Assembly: GCF_000711885.1 (NCBI RefSeq)
Contig: NZ_JONK01000015.1
Location: 1-64,000, forward strand
Direction: 5' to 3'
Length of the DNA stretch: 64,000 nt
DNA from: Chromobacterium haemolyticum DSM 19808
Lineage (GTDB): Bacteria > Pseudomonadota > Gammaproteobacteria > Burkholderiales > Chromobacteriaceae
Shown: piece by piece, positions 9,518 through 19,236 of the stretch
Layout: every line of letters begins with the position of its first letter
Numbering within the stretch: the first letter of the stretch is position 1
Translations under genes and position numbers: made by a program
Notes under the pieces: model-generated
The model's input: the letters and a program-made list of their open reading frames with translations, nothing else
The model's database searches: none
Told to the model about the DNA's origin: nothing

Positions 9518-10165
9518 ATGGCACGCAAAACCCGGGAAGAAGCCGAACAAACGCGGCATTTGCTGCTGGATACGGCGGAGCAGCTCTTTAGCGAGAAGGG
9601 TGTCTCCAAAACGACACTGGCCGACATCGCCAGCGCGGCAGGATTGACGCGCGGCGCTGTGTATTGGCATTTCCAGAACAAGCTGGACTTGTACCGGGCA
9701 ATGCTGGACAGGATGAGCGGACAGTTTGATGACATCTGTGAGCACTTGTTGAGAACGGCACACTCGAGTCCGGCACTGGCCTTGTGGAACCATAGCCACC
9801 GGCTGCTGACCATGATTGGGGATAACCCACAGGTTCGTCGTATTTTACTCATTCTGTTTATGCGGAGCGAGCATGTCGGCGAGCTGGCCCCCATTCACGA
9901 CGAGTGTGTTGCGCATATGCAAGAAACCCGCGAGCAGTTGACCCTGGTGGTGCAAATGGCGGTGGATGCCGGCCAGACCTTGCCGTACGTGAATCCGGAA
10001 ACGGTGGCCGAGGTGTTGCAATCGATGCACCACGGCCTGATCAACCGTTGGCTGGCGGACGGCAGCCAGACCAATTTGGGCGAGAATGCCACGCAACTGT
10101 TGCAGTATGTCTATCGCGGCATTTTCTTGCCGGAAGTGATGGAAGAACTCTCCCCTCAAACGTAG
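9518..10165 (+). CDS. acrR: TetR-family repressor of the efflux operon (AcrR/TtgR-like)
   Basis: The protein has 215 residues. The N-terminal helix-turn-helix (about 10-57) reads like AcrR/MtrR/TtgR: KTREEAEQTRHLLLDTAEQL, then TTLADIASAAGLTRGAVYWHF. The C-terminal half is the AcrR-type ligand-binding domain. It should bind the palindrome at 9417-9450 and release it when drugs bind. The start at 9518 was chosen because the domain begins there; the long in-frame extension upstream would run across the operator. It is divergent from acrA-acrB-oprM. Confidence 0.9.
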   Translation: MARKTREEAEQTRHLLLDTAEQLFSEKGVSKTTLADIASAAGLTRGAVYWHFQNKLDLYRAMLDRMSGQFDDICEHLLRTAHSSPALALWNHSHRLLTMIGDNPQVRRILLILFMRSEHVGELAPIHDECVAHMQETREQLTLVVQMAVDAGQTLPYVNPETVAEVLQSMHHGLINRWLADGSQTNLGENATQLLQYVYRGIFLPEVMEELSPQT

Positions 10166-10251
10166 CCCAGCGCTATAATTGACCTTTTTTGTCAAACCAT
10201 TAGCGTCGTTGGCGGCTTACGCCGTGCGGCGTTGTCGGTGTTACCTCTCTC

Positions 10252-11157
10252 ATGCCCCAGGCTATTGAAATTCAGGCGGTGAGCAAGCGCTATGGCCAGC
10301 TGCAGGCGCTGGACCAGGTGGGCTTCACCGTCGCCCCCGGCGAATTCTTCGCCCTGCTCGGTCCCAACGGCGCCGGCAAGACCACGTTGATTTCCGCGAT
10401 GGCCGGCTTGTCGCGGCCGGACAGCGGTTCCATCCGCATCATGGGGCACGATGTGGTTGGCGATTTCCGCGCCGCGCGCAAGGCGCTGGGCGTGGTGCCG
10501 CAGGAACTGGTGTTCGATCCCTTCTTGTCGGTGCGCGAAACATTGCGTTTTCAGTCCGGCTACTTCGGCTTGGGCCGCAACGACGACTGGATAGACGAAC
10601 TGCTGTTCAAGCTGGGCCTGGCGGACAAGGCGCACAGCAATATGCGCGCGCTGTCCGGCGGCATGAAGCGCCGGGTGATGGTGGCCCAGGCCTTGGTGCA
10701 CCGCCCGCCGGTCATTGTGCTGGACGAACCCACCGCCGGCGTGGACGTTGAACTGCGCCAGAGCCTGTGGGTGTTTGTGCAGGAACTGAACCGCGCCGGC
10801 CACACCATCGTGCTGACCACCCATTACTTGGAAGAAGCCGAGGCTTTGTGCTCGCGCATCGCCATGTTGAAGAAAGGCCGGCTGGTGGCGCTGGAGAGCA
10901 AGGACAAGCTGCTGGCGCACAGCGCGCGTCGCGAAGTGGCGCTGCTGTTGTCCGGCGAGTTGCCGACGGCGCTGTTGCCTCTGAAGCTGCGCGACGAAGA
11001 CCGCCGCGTGGTGTTGCAGCTGGAGCATCTGGGCCAGCTGGAGTCCGTGCTGGCCGCGCTGCGCGAAGCGGCGGTGGAAGTGCGCGAACTGAATGTGGTG
11101 GAGACGGATCTGGAAAGCGTGTTCGTCAAGATGATGAATGGAGGGCCGCAGCCATGA
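10252..11157 (+). CDS. yadG: ABC transporter ATPase, YadG family
   Basis: This 301-residue ATPase has Walker A GPNGAGKTT (about 37-45), the signature LSGGMKRRVMVAQALVHRP (about 134-152), Walker B VIVLDEPTAGVD and the switch His in TTHYLEEAE. The C-terminal extension of about 80 residues is typical of the YadG/DrrA group. Its stop overlaps the permease start by four bases (ATGA). A TATAAT at 10174-10179 may be its -10 box. The pair exports an unknown substrate; in many beta-proteobacteria it sits beside mla and murA genes, as here. Confidence 0.9.
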   Translation: MPQAIEIQAVSKRYGQLQALDQVGFTVAPGEFFALLGPNGAGKTTLISAMAGLSRPDSGSIRIMGHDVVGDFRAARKALGVVPQELVFDPFLSVRETLRFQSGYFGLGRNDDWIDELLFKLGLADKAHSNMRALSGGMKRRVMVAQALVHRPPVIVLDEPTAGVDVELRQSLWVFVQELNRAGHTIVLTTHYLEEAEALCSRIAMLKKGRLVALESKDKLLAHSARREVALLLSGELPTALLPLKLRDEDRRVVLQLEHLGQLESVLAALREAAVEVRELNVVETDLESVFVKMMNGGPQP

Positions 11158-11909
11158 CCGGCTTCATGACCCTCTTCAAAAAAGAACTGGTCCGCTTCTG
11201 GAAAGTGGCGTTCCAGACCGTGGCCGCGCCGGTGTTGACCGCGCTGATGTATCAGTTGATCTTCGCCCATGTGCTGTCGCGCCATGTCGAGGCTTACCCT
11301 GGCATCAGCTACACCGCCTTTCTGATTCCGGGCCTGGCGATGATGTCGATGGCGCAAAACGCCTTCGCCAACAGCTCCAGCAGCCTGATCCAGTCCAAGA
11401 TCACCGGCAATATTGTGTTCCTGCTGCTGCCGCCGCTGACCGCGGTGGAGTTTTTCGGCGCCTATCTGCTGGCCTCCGTCGTGCGTGGCCTGGCCGTGGG
11501 CGCCGGGGTCTTGCTGATCACCGGTTGGTTCGGCCTGCCGCTGCCGGCACAGCCGTTGTGGGCCTTGGTCTTCGCTGTGCTGGGCTGCGGCGTGCTGGGC
11601 GCGCTGGGCATCCTGGCCGGCATCTGGGCGGAAAAATTCGATCAGCTGGCCGCTTTCCAGAACTTTCTGATCATGCCGCTGACTTTCCTATCGGGCGTGT
11701 TCTATTCGATCAACAGCCTGCCGCCGTTCTGGTACGCCGCGTCTCATCTGAACCCGGTGTTCTACATGATAGACGGCTTCCGCTACGGCTTCTTCGGCCA
11801 GGCCGACGTCAGCCCCTGGCTATCGGCCGGGGTGGTGGGCGGCAGCTTCGCCGTCTTGTCGGGCCTGACGCTATGGCTGATCAAATCTGGCTATAAACTG
11901 CGCCATTAA
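11154..11909 (+). CDS. yadH: ABC-2 type permease, YadH family
   Basis: This 251-residue inner-membrane protein has six predicted helices and the ABC-2 signature region, here PLTFLSGVFYSINSLPPFWY (about 180-199). It is the membrane partner of the upstream ATPase. The start at 11154 overlaps the ATPase stop (ATGA), and the usual 250-260 residue length fits. The substrate is unknown; the position beside the cell-wall gene murA is conserved context, not proof of a wall-related role. Confidence 0.9.
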   Translation: MTGFMTLFKKELVRFWKVAFQTVAAPVLTALMYQLIFAHVLSRHVEAYPGISYTAFLIPGLAMMSMAQNAFANSSSSLIQSKITGNIVFLLLPPLTAVEFFGAYLLASVVRGLAVGAGVLLITGWFGLPLPAQPLWALVFAVLGCGVLGALGILAGIWAEKFDQLAAFQNFLIMPLTFLSGVFYSINSLPPFWYAASHLNPVFYMIDGFRYGFFGQADVSPWLSAGVVGGSFAVLSGLTLWLIKSGYKLRH

Positions 11910-11930
11910 GGCGTATCCACGGGATTTCTC

Positions 11931-12179
11931 ATGATTACTCCGCAACAAGTCAAAGAATACATCGAGGCCGGTTTGGCCTGTACCCACCTGGAAGTGGAGG
12001 GCGACGGCCACCACTTCTACGCCACCATCGTGTCGGCGGCTTTCGAGGGCAAGCGCCTGATCGATCGCCACCGCCTGGTCAAGGAGGTGATCGCCACCCG
12101 CCTGGCCAGCAATGAAATTCACGCTCTGTCCATCGTCAAGGCCGCCACGCCGGACGAATGGCAAAAACTGCAAGGCTGA
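11931..12179 (+). CDS. ibaG: BolA-family protein IbaG
   Basis: This 82-residue protein has the BolA fold, with the conserved HLEVEGDGHHFYATIVS (about 20-36) and the RHRLVKEV helix (about 48-55). The missing C-terminal extension marks the short IbaG/YrbA subgroup. BolA proteins partner monothiol glutaredoxins and help handle iron-sulfur clusters. It lies 21 bp after yadH and 6 bp before murA, the same ibaG-murA order as in E. coli. Confidence 0.9.
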   Translation: MITPQQVKEYIEAGLACTHLEVEGDGHHFYATIVSAAFEGKRLIDRHRLVKEVIATRLASNEIHALSIVKAATPDEWQKLQG

Positions 12180-13439
<1,260 letters not shown>

Positions 13440-13582
13440 GCGCCTGTTTACGATCTGCTGCGCGTCGTCGAGCGTTGCACGGTGAGTACGCCTTTGAAAT
13501 GCTCATGTACCATATGTACATTCCGCCTTCTCAGCCGTTTTCGCCTTGTCCCGCTCTAGCTCACGGGATCGTAGACAGGCTC
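13440..13582. mobile_element. MITE-like element, copy 3 (143 bp) at the murA stop codon
   Basis: The termini GCGCCTGTTTACGATC and GATCGTAGACAGGCTC form an imperfect inverted repeat. TAA flanks both sides (13437-13439 and 13583-13585), and the left one is the murA stop codon. The insertion therefore left the protein unchanged. The copy is full length and shares the internal GCTCATGTACC...TTCGCCTTGTC sequence. Confidence 0.9.
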
Positions 13583-13609
13583 TAAGCGATAAGCTTGCTT
13601 TTGCAATGA

Positions 13610-13639
13610 AAAACGCCACGGCTGGAACCGTGGCGTTTT
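13610..13639. terminator. Bidirectional rho-independent terminator between murA and yjdM
   Basis: A perfect 12-bp stem AAAACGCCACGG (13610-13621) / CCGTGGCGTTTT (13628-13639) with a 6-base loop has A and T runs at both ends. It can serve murA on the plus strand and the convergent yjdM on the minus strand. Confidence 0.92.
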
Positions 13640-13656
13640 GCTTTGCGGAGCGGGCG

Positions 13657-13992
13657 TTACGCTTTCTTGACGAATTCGGACTTGAGGCTCATCGCGCCGA
13701 TGCCGTCGATTTTGCAATCGATGTCGTGATCGCCGTCGACCAGGCGGATGTTCTTCACCTTGGTGCCTACTTTCACCACCAGCGAGGAGCCTTTGACTTT
13801 CAGGTCCTTGATCACGGTAACGCTGTCGCCGTCTTGCAGCACATTGCCGTTGGCGTCCTTGATCACGCGGGTTTCTTCGGCGGGGGCGGCTTGCTCGTTC
13901 CATTCGTGCGCGCACTCCGGGCAGACATACATCGCGCCATCCTGATAGGTGTATTCGGAGTTGCATTGCGGACAGGCTGGCAGATTGCTCAT
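13657..13992 (-). CDS. yjdM: Zinc-ribbon protein YjdM (PhnA family)
   Basis: The protein has 111 residues. The N-terminal zinc ribbon [13 protein letters not shown]...CPECAHEW (about 7-34) is followed by the PhnA C-terminal domain with [10 protein letters not shown] and [20 protein letters not shown]. It was once named for alkylphosphonate uptake, but no phosphonate genes are nearby and it is not phosphonoacetate hydrolase. Its role is unknown. It is a single gene between two terminators. Confidence 0.88.
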   Translation of the reverse strand: MSNLPACPQCNSEYTYQDGAMYVCPECAHEWNEQAAPAEETRVIKDANGNVLQDGDSVTVIKDLKVKGSSLVVKVGTKVKNIRLVDGDHDIDCKIDGIGAMSLKSEFVKKA

Positions 13993-14012
13993 GGCGTTTC
14001 CTGTTGAGAAGT

Positions 14013-14051
14013 GAAAAAGAACGCTGCCGGCTCGTTGAGACGGCCGGCAGC
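14013..14051 (-). terminator. Terminator of the mla operon
   Basis: A stem GCTGCCGGC (14023-14031) / GCCGGCAGC (14043-14051) is followed on the minus strand by a T-rich tract (GTTCTTTTTC). It lies just past the mlaA stop codon. Confidence 0.8.
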
Positions 14052-14064
14052 GGAGGGTGCGGAT

Positions 14065-14874
14065 TTACTGCGGGGCGGAGGCTGCGGCCTTGGCGTTGGG
14101 AGCGGCCGTAGCCGGCGCCGAGCTGTCCTGCTTGCCGGCCGGGGAGTCAACCAGCTCGTCAAGGTTGAAATTGTCGGTGGCCTGGGTCGGGTTGGGCAGG
14201 CCCAGCTGCTGTGCGCGCAGCTGCATATAAGCGTCGCGGGTATACGTGTACGGGTCCAGCGCCGCGGTGTTGAGCATGGCTTCCACGCCCAGGTAGCGGG
14301 CGCGGGTATTCACGCCGTACAGGCCGTAAAAGCCCACCGCTTGCCAAGTGGTGTCGTAAAACATCTTTTCTGGACCGGGGCCGGCCAGCGAGACGGTCAG
14401 GCCGGTGCCGTCGCGCACGGTGGACGGGCCGAAGAAGGGCAGCACCAGATAGTTGCTGTCGTGCCATCCCCAGGCGGCGAAGGTGTCGCCCAGCGTGGTC
14501 TTGTTGTTCTTCAGGCCGGCCTGGCTGGCGATGTCGATCAGGCCGAACAGGCCGAAGCCGGTGTTCATCGCCACCCGCATCACGTCGTTCAGCGCTTTTT
14601 CCGGCTCGGCGCGCAAGGCATTGGACAGCGCGCTGTAGACATCCTTGAGGTTGTCGAAGAAATTGCTGACGCCAGTGCGCACCGGCGACGGCGTGATGGC
14701 CTTGTAGCCTTCGGCCACGGGCTTGATCACGTAGCGGTCCGCGGTATCGTTGACCTGGTACATGGCGCGGTTGTACGGCTCGAAGCGGTCGTAAGGCACC
14801 GTTGGGTTGCTGGCGCAGCCGGCTAGCAGCAGCGATAGCGCCAGGCCGGTCAGCGCGGGTTTCAGGGACGACAT
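14065..14874 (-). CDS. mlaA: Outer-membrane lipoprotein MlaA (VacJ)
   Basis: This 269-residue lipoprotein carries lipobox LAGC (Cys near 20) and the VacJ/MlaA family core, with DRFEPYNRAMYQVND (about 30-44) and LPFFGPSTVRDGTG. It sits in the outer membrane and removes misplaced phospholipids from the outer leaflet, passing them to MlaC. The start at 14874 was preferred over the ATG 15 bp upstream because GGAGAGG lies between the two. It is the last gene of mlaFEDCBA, 16 bp after mlaB. The C-terminus is Ala/Pro-rich. Confidence 0.93.
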   Translation of the reverse strand: MSSLKPALTGLALSLLLAGCASNPTVPYDRFEPYNRAMYQVNDTADRYVIKPVAEGYKAITPSPVRTGVSNFFDNLKDVYSALSNALRAEPEKALNDVMRVAMNTGFGLFGLIDIASQAGLKNNKTTLGDTFAAWGWHDSNYLVLPFFGPSTVRDGTGLTVSLAGPGPEKMFYDTTWQAVGFYGLYGVNTRARYLGVEAMLNTAALDPYTYTRDAYMQLRAQQLGLPNPTQATDNFNLDELVDSPAGKQDSSAPATAAPNAKAAASAPQ

Positions 14875-14890
14875 AAATCCTCTCCGCATA

Positions 14891-15184
14891 TCATTCCGCC
14901 GCTGGGGCGGATAGCAATTCCGCCAGCGAGTAAAGGTCGAGCAGGGCGCTGAGCCCGCTTGGCCAGTTTTCCAGGGACAGGGCGTGACCGGCGGCGTCGG
15001 CGGCGCGACGCGCGCCGAGCAACAGAGCCAAGGCGGCGGAGTCGGCTCCGGCTATGCCGGACAAGTCCAGGCGCAACGGCGCTTCACCGGCGAGTTTGGC
15101 CAGCGGCGCGGCCAGCGGGCCGCAGCTATCCATGTTCAGCCGGCCGCTGAGCCGCGCCTGACCGGGGGCGGTGCGCTCCAACAT
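14891..15184 (-). CDS. mlaB: STAS-domain protein MlaB
   Basis: A 97-residue single STAS domain contains the LDLSGIAGADSAALALLL segment that is the usual MlaB core. MlaB binds the MlaF ATPase and is needed for assembly and activity of the MlaFEDB complex at the inner membrane. Sequence conservation in the family is low, so the call rests on fold pattern plus position between mlaC and mlaA. Its start overlaps the mlaC stop (TGATG). Confidence 0.88.
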   Translation of the reverse strand: MLERTAPGQARLSGRLNMDSCGPLAAPLAKLAGEAPLRLDLSGIAGADSAALALLLGARRAADAAGHALSLENWPSGLSALLDLYSLAELLSAPAAE

Positions 15185-15813
15185 CAGCCGTTGCCCTTAT
15201 TTGCGGGCGCCGCGGCCACCGGAGCGGCGTTCTTGTTCTGCAGCAGCTTGATCAGACCGTCCACGCCGTTTTTGCGCACTTCTTCATTGAAGGAATTGCG
15301 ATAGACGGTGACCAGGCTGGCGCCTTCCACGCTCACGTTATAGATCTTCCAGCCTTGCGGGCCCTTGTTCAGTGAGTAGTCCACCGCTACTGGGTTGGCG
15401 TTGCCCGGCAGGCTGACCGTGGTTTTCACCGTGGCGTCGCGGTCGCCGTTGCTCATCAACGGATTGGGCTTGACGTCGACCTGAGCCGTTTTGAAACGGG
15501 TCATGGTGGCGGAATAGGTGCGCACCAGCAGGGTCTGGAACTGCTGAGTCAGTTGGGCGCGCTGTTCGGCGCTGGCCTGACGCCAGCCCAGGCCCACGGC
15601 CAGCGCGGTCATGCGCGGGAAGTCGAACATCGGCACCGCCACCGCTTCCGCCTGCTGGCGGATTTGCTTGGTGTTCTTGCCGTTGTCCTGTTTCAGCACT
15701 TCCAGCACCTGGCGGGATGCGTCTTTGATTACATCGGTGGGGGCGTCGCCGGCGGCTTGGGCCACAGCGGACAGGCCGAACAGCAGACAGCAGAATGCGA
15801 GCAGTTTTTTCAT
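15184..15813 (-). CDS. mlaC: Periplasmic phospholipid-binding protein MlaC
   Basis: This 209-residue protein has a Sec signal peptide (MKKLLAFCCLLFGLSAVAQA). The mature part has the MlaC/Ttg2D pattern: the FDFPRMTALAVGLGWRQAS region (about 72-91), a GWKIYNVSVEGASLV strand and the YRNSF segment. It shuttles phospholipid between outer-membrane MlaA and inner-membrane MlaFEDB. An 89-bp gap containing a GC-rich hairpin separates it from mlaD. Confidence 0.93.
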   Translation of the reverse strand: MKKLLAFCCLLFGLSAVAQAAGDAPTDVIKDASRQVLEVLKQDNGKNTKQIRQQAEAVAVPMFDFPRMTALAVGLGWRQASAEQRAQLTQQFQTLLVRTYSATMTRFKTAQVDVKPNPLMSNGDRDATVKTTVSLPGNANPVAVDYSLNKGPQGWKIYNVSVEGASLVTVYRNSFNEEVRKNGVDGLIKLLQNKNAAPVAAAPANKGNG

Positions 15814-15902
15814 CGTTTTTCCAATCGATTGCGAGTAAGCCGGCGGCGCGGACGGCTCGCCGGCCGGCAGTTTGTTGCGGGGTGCCCCGTCTTTGTGCCG
15901 CG

Positions 15903-16376
15903 CTATTTGTCAGCGCTCTTGTTGCTATCGGTAAAGCCCGTCATGAACTTACCGATCAATTGTTCCAGCACCATGGCGGAGGAGGTGATGGTGATGGTGC
16001 CGCCCGGGGCCAGATTGGTTTCCGAACCGCCCTGCAGCATGCCGATATATTGTTCGCCCAGCAGGCCGGCGGTCAGAATGGACGCGCTGGCGTCGTCGCT
16101 GATCTGATAGGCCTTGTCAATATTCAGAGTCACGCGGGCGCGATAAGTTTTCGGGTTGAGCCGGATGTCGGCCACGCGTCCGATCACCACACCGGCTTCC
16201 TTGACCGGCGCTTTGACCTTCAGTCCGCCGACATTGTCGAAGTCGGCGTACAGCACATAGGTCTGGTTGGCGCTTTGCGGGACCAGGTTGGCCACTTTCA
16301 GCGACAGGAAGGTGACGGCGGCAATGCCCAGCGCCACGAAAATGCCTACCCACAAGTCAATAGTAGAGCGTTTCAT
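15903..16376 (-). CDS. mlaD: MCE-domain lipid transport protein MlaD
   Basis: This 157-residue protein has one N-terminal membrane helix (about 7-27) and one MCE domain (about 38-117), with YADFDNVGGLKVKAPVKEAG and VGRV-type motifs and the LLGEQYIGM end. MlaD forms a hexameric ring in the periplasm that binds phospholipid. The start at 16376 gives the standard MKRSTIDLWVGIFV beginning; the longer open frame upstream is overlap with mlaE. Confidence 0.94.
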   Translation of the reverse strand: MKRSTIDLWVGIFVALGIAAVTFLSLKVANLVPQSANQTYVLYADFDNVGGLKVKAPVKEAGVVIGRVADIRLNPKTYRARVTLNIDKAYQISDDASASILTAGLLGEQYIGMLQGGSETNLAPGGTITITSSAMVLEQLIGKFMTGFTDSNKSADK

Positions 16377-16387
16377 TCGGGTTTTTC

Positions 16388-17173
16388 CTAGAACATGAAG
16401 GCGGTCAGGATGAAATCCAGCGCCAGGATGACCAATGCGGAGGTGACGACAGTCCGGGTGGTGGCGGCGGACACGCCGCTGGCCGTCGGAGTGGCGTCGT
16501 AGCCTTCGAACACGGCGATCAGGGTGACGGCGACGCCGAAGCACAGGCTCTTGATCAGTCCGTTGACCACGTCGAAATGCAGGTCGACGTTGGCCTGCAT
16601 CTGCGACCAGAACGTGCCGACATCCAGGCCTATCATCACCACGCCCACCAGGTAGCCGCCAAAAATGCCGACCACGTTGAACAGCGCGGCCAGGATGGGC
16701 ATGGAGATGACGCCGGCCCAGAAGCGGGGCGCCACCACGCGAGCGATGGGATCGACCGCCATCACGCTCATCGCGTCCAGTTGCTCGGTGGTTTTCATCA
16801 GGCCGATTTCGGCCGTCATCGCGCTGCCGGCGCGGCTGGCGAACAATAGCGCGGCCAGCACCGGGCCCAGCTCGCGCAGCAGCGCCAGCGCCACCACCGC
16901 GCCCAGCGCGTCGGCGGAGCCGAACTTGGCGAGGGTGCTGTAGCCTTGCAGGCCCAGCACCATGCCGACGAAGAGGCCGGACACCAGGATGATGATCAAG
17001 GACATCACGCCGGCGAAATAGACCTCGCGTATGGTCAGCTGCGGCCGCAGCAGGCTCTGGCCGCTGCCCCGCAGGATGGCCACGAGGAAGCGGCAGGCGA
17101 AGCCCAGCCGCCAGACGGCGTTGATGGTGAGGTGGCCGAGCTTGCGCAGGGGCGAGGCGATCAAATCAAGCAT
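16388..17173 (-). CDS. mlaE: ABC permease MlaE
   Basis: This 261-residue inner-membrane protein has five to six helices and the MlaE family core LLRELGPVLAALLFASRAGSAMTAEIG (about 98-124). It is the permease of the MlaFEDB phospholipid transporter. The start overlaps the end of mlaF by 8 bp; mlaD follows 11 bp later. Confidence 0.95.
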   Translation of the reverse strand: MLDLIASPLRKLGHLTINAVWRLGFACRFLVAILRGSGQSLLRPQLTIREVYFAGVMSLIIILVSGLFVGMVLGLQGYSTLAKFGSADALGAVVALALLRELGPVLAALLFASRAGSAMTAEIGLMKTTEQLDAMSVMAVDPIARVVAPRFWAGVISMPILAALFNVVGIFGGYLVGVVMIGLDVGTFWSQMQANVDLHFDVVNGLIKSLCFGVAVTLIAVFEGYDATPTASGVSAATTRTVVTSALVILALDFILTAFMF

Positions 17174-18002
17174 GGCGGCCTCCGTTGAGTCCCAGATCTT
17201 CGGCGAGAGAGCGCTCCGCCGGGTAGGCGTAATGCACCGGACCGTCGGCCTCGCCCCAGATGAACTGGTGAACCCATGGCGAATCCGAGTTGCGCACTTG
17301 GTCCGGCGTGCCTTGGGCGACGATCTCGCCGCCGGCGACGAAGAGCACGTGATCCACGATCTCCAGCGATTTGTGCACGTCGTGGGTAACCATCACCGCG
17401 GTGGTGCCCAGCGCGTTGTTGAGTTTTTTGATCAGGTGGGCGATCACGCCCAGCGAGATCGGATCCAGTCCGGTGAAAGGCTCGTCGTACAGCATCAGCT
17501 GGGGATCCAGCGCGATGGCGCGCGCCAGCGCCACCCGGCGCGCCATGCCGCCGGACAGCTCGGCCGGCATCAGCTGCTGGGTGCCGCGCAAGCCAACGGC
17601 TTCCAGCTTCATGGTCACCAGGTCGCGGATCATGCTGTCCGGCAGCTTGGTGTGCTCGCGAATGGGGAAGGCGACGTTGTCGAACACCGACAGATCGGTG
17701 AAGAGCGCGCCGAACTGGAACAGCATGCCCATGCGGCGGCGGTGTTGATAAAGCTCGGCGGAGCTCATCTTGGCGACGCTCTTGCCGTCAACCAGCACTT
17801 CGCCGCTTTGCGGACGGTTCTGGCCTGAGATCAGCCGCAGCAGCGTGGTTTTGCCACTGCCGCTGCCGCCCATGACGGCCACCAGCTTTCCGCGCGGAAT
17901 AGCAAGGTTGAGGTTTTTCAGAATGGGCCGCTCGCCATAGGCGAAGCTGACGTTTCTGAATTCAATGAAATTGTCAGAAGACACAAAGTTTCCAGATAGC
18001 AT
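17166..18002 (-). CDS. mlaF: ABC ATPase MlaF
   Basis: This ATPase of the Mla transporter has 278 residues from the ATG at 18002. It shows Walker A GGSGSGKTT, signature LSGGMARRVALARAIALDPQ and Walker B LMLYDEPFTGLDP, and the MlaF-typical FGALFTDLSVFDNVAFPIREH Q-loop region. An alternative GTG at 17984 would remove six residues; neither start has a strong ribosome site. It is the first gene of mlaFEDCBA, which is convergent with yadGH-ibaG-murA. Confidence 0.94.
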   Translation of the reverse strand: MLSGNFVSSDNFIEFRNVSFAYGERPILKNLNLAIPRGKLVAVMGGSGSGKTTLLRLISGQNRPQSGEVLVDGKSVAKMSSAELYQHRRRMGMLFQFGALFTDLSVFDNVAFPIREHTKLPDSMIRDLVTMKLEAVGLRGTQQLMPAELSGGMARRVALARAIALDPQLMLYDEPFTGLDPISLGVIAHLIKKLNNALGTTAVMVTHDVHKSLEIVDHVLFVAGGEIVAQGTPDQVRNSDSPWVHQFIWGEADGPVHYAYPAERSLAEDLGLNGGRHA

Positions 18003-18330
18003 GCGTGAAGCCGCGGACGGCTTCGGTTGAAACGGCGGACCCGGAGCGGTGCGATGGCGGGCCGTTCAGGCAAAGCGGCTCTTGAAGCCCGTCATTCCCG
18101 CGCTGACCTTGCATTGCGCCTTGGAGTGAGAGGTGCTTGGAGAGCGGCCGCTTTTTTGCCGATTCTTTTCGAACTGGAGATTTTATAGACTTGTCGTGGA
18201 CTAGCCAAATTTCAACAGCATTTAAGATGCAAATATGCTGCATTGCAATGCGGCTGGCGGCGCGATGGAGGGAAAAGGAGCGTGCAGCGGGCGAGCCGAC
18301 TGCCCGCCCGCGCCGGCGGATGGAGGGGGC
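18003..18330 (-). promoter_or_regulatory. mla operon upstream region with candidate promoter
   Basis: No gene is supported here. The stretch 18160-18250 is AT-richer than its surroundings. On the minus strand a TATAAA (18182-18187) with TTGGCT about 15-16 bp upstream could be the mlaF promoter. GCATTGCAATGC near 18240 is a perfect 12-bp palindrome. The part next to dapD is GC-rich and featureless. Confidence 0.4.
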
Positions 18331-19152
18331 TTACACGCCGCGCAGCAGCTCGTTGATGCTGGTTTTGCTGCGAGTCTGAGCGTCCACTTTCTTAACGATC
18401 ACCGCGCAGTAAAGGCTGTGGCTGCCATCCTTGCTGGGCAGGTTGCCGGATACCACCACCGAGCCCGGCGGCACGCGGCCGTAGCTGATCTCACCGGTTT
18501 CGCGGTCGTAGATCTTGGTGGACTGGCCGATGTAGACGCCCATGGAGATCACCGAGCCTTCGCCGACGATCACGCCTTCGACGATTTCCGAACGCGCGCC
18601 GATGAAGCAGTTGTCCTCGATGATGGTGGGGTTGGCCTGTAGCGGCTCCAGCACGCCGCCGATGCCGACGCCGCCGGACAGGTGCACGTTCTTGCCGATC
18701 TGGGCGCAGGAGCCGACGGTGGCCCAGGTGTCCACCATCGCGCCTTCGTCGACGTAGGCGCCGATGTTGACGTAGGAGGGCATCAGCACGGTGTTCTTGG
18801 CGATGAAGCTGCCCTTGCGCGCCACCGCGCCCGGCACCACGCGGAAACCGGCTTCCTGGAAGCGGGCCGGCGTCCAGTCGGCGAACTTGGTGTCGACTTT
18901 GTCGAAGTAGCGGTTGACGCCATCGTCGGAGAGTTCATTGTCGCGAATGCGGAAGGACAGCAGCACCGCCTTCTTCACCCACTGGTTCACCACCCAGTCG
19001 GCCCCCTGTTTTTCCGCCACGCGCAGGCGGCCCGCGTCCAGTTCGGCGATCACCTGGCCGATGGCGGCCTTGAGTTCGGCGGAGACGGTGGCGGGCGTGA
19101 TCTCGGCGCGCTTCTCAAACGCTTCTTCGATCAGGGTCTGGATCGGATGCAT
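18331..19152 (-). CDS. dapD: 2,3,4,5-tetrahydropyridine-2,6-dicarboxylate N-succinyltransferase
   Basis: DapD succinylates tetrahydrodipicolinate in the succinylase branch of diaminopimelate and lysine synthesis. It has 273 residues. It shows the family N-terminal helical region, then a left-handed beta-helix of hexapeptide repeats (about 100-230: [30 protein letters not shown]...). The start at 19152 has AAGGACT at the right distance; upstream in-frame ATGs lack one. It is followed by dapC of the same pathway, so both likely share an operon. Confidence 0.96.
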   Translation of the reverse strand: MHPIQTLIEEAFEKRAEITPATVSAELKAAIGQVIAELDAGRLRVAEKQGADWVVNQWVKKAVLLSFRIRDNELSDDGVNRYFDKVDTKFADWTPARFQEAGFRVVPGAVARKGSFIAKNTVLMPSYVNIGAYVDEGAMVDTWATVGSCAQIGKNVHLSGGVGIGGVLEPLQANPTIIEDNCFIGARSEIVEGVIVGEGSVISMGVYIGQSTKIYDRETGEISYGRVPPGSVVVSGNLPSKDGSHSLYCAVIVKKVDAQTRSKTSINELLRGV

Positions 19153-19236
19153 GGTGTTCAGTCCTTTGGCAATGTGGATGGAAGTCGTCATTCAATTCGC
19201 TTTCAAGCGGCCGCGCCGGTGGCGGGCCGCGTAGAT

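Noticed and set aside
10767-11153. N-terminal extension of yadH overlapping yadG
   Set aside because: It is out of frame with yadG and has no membrane or ABC-2 character; the ATGA overlap at 11154 is the natural start.
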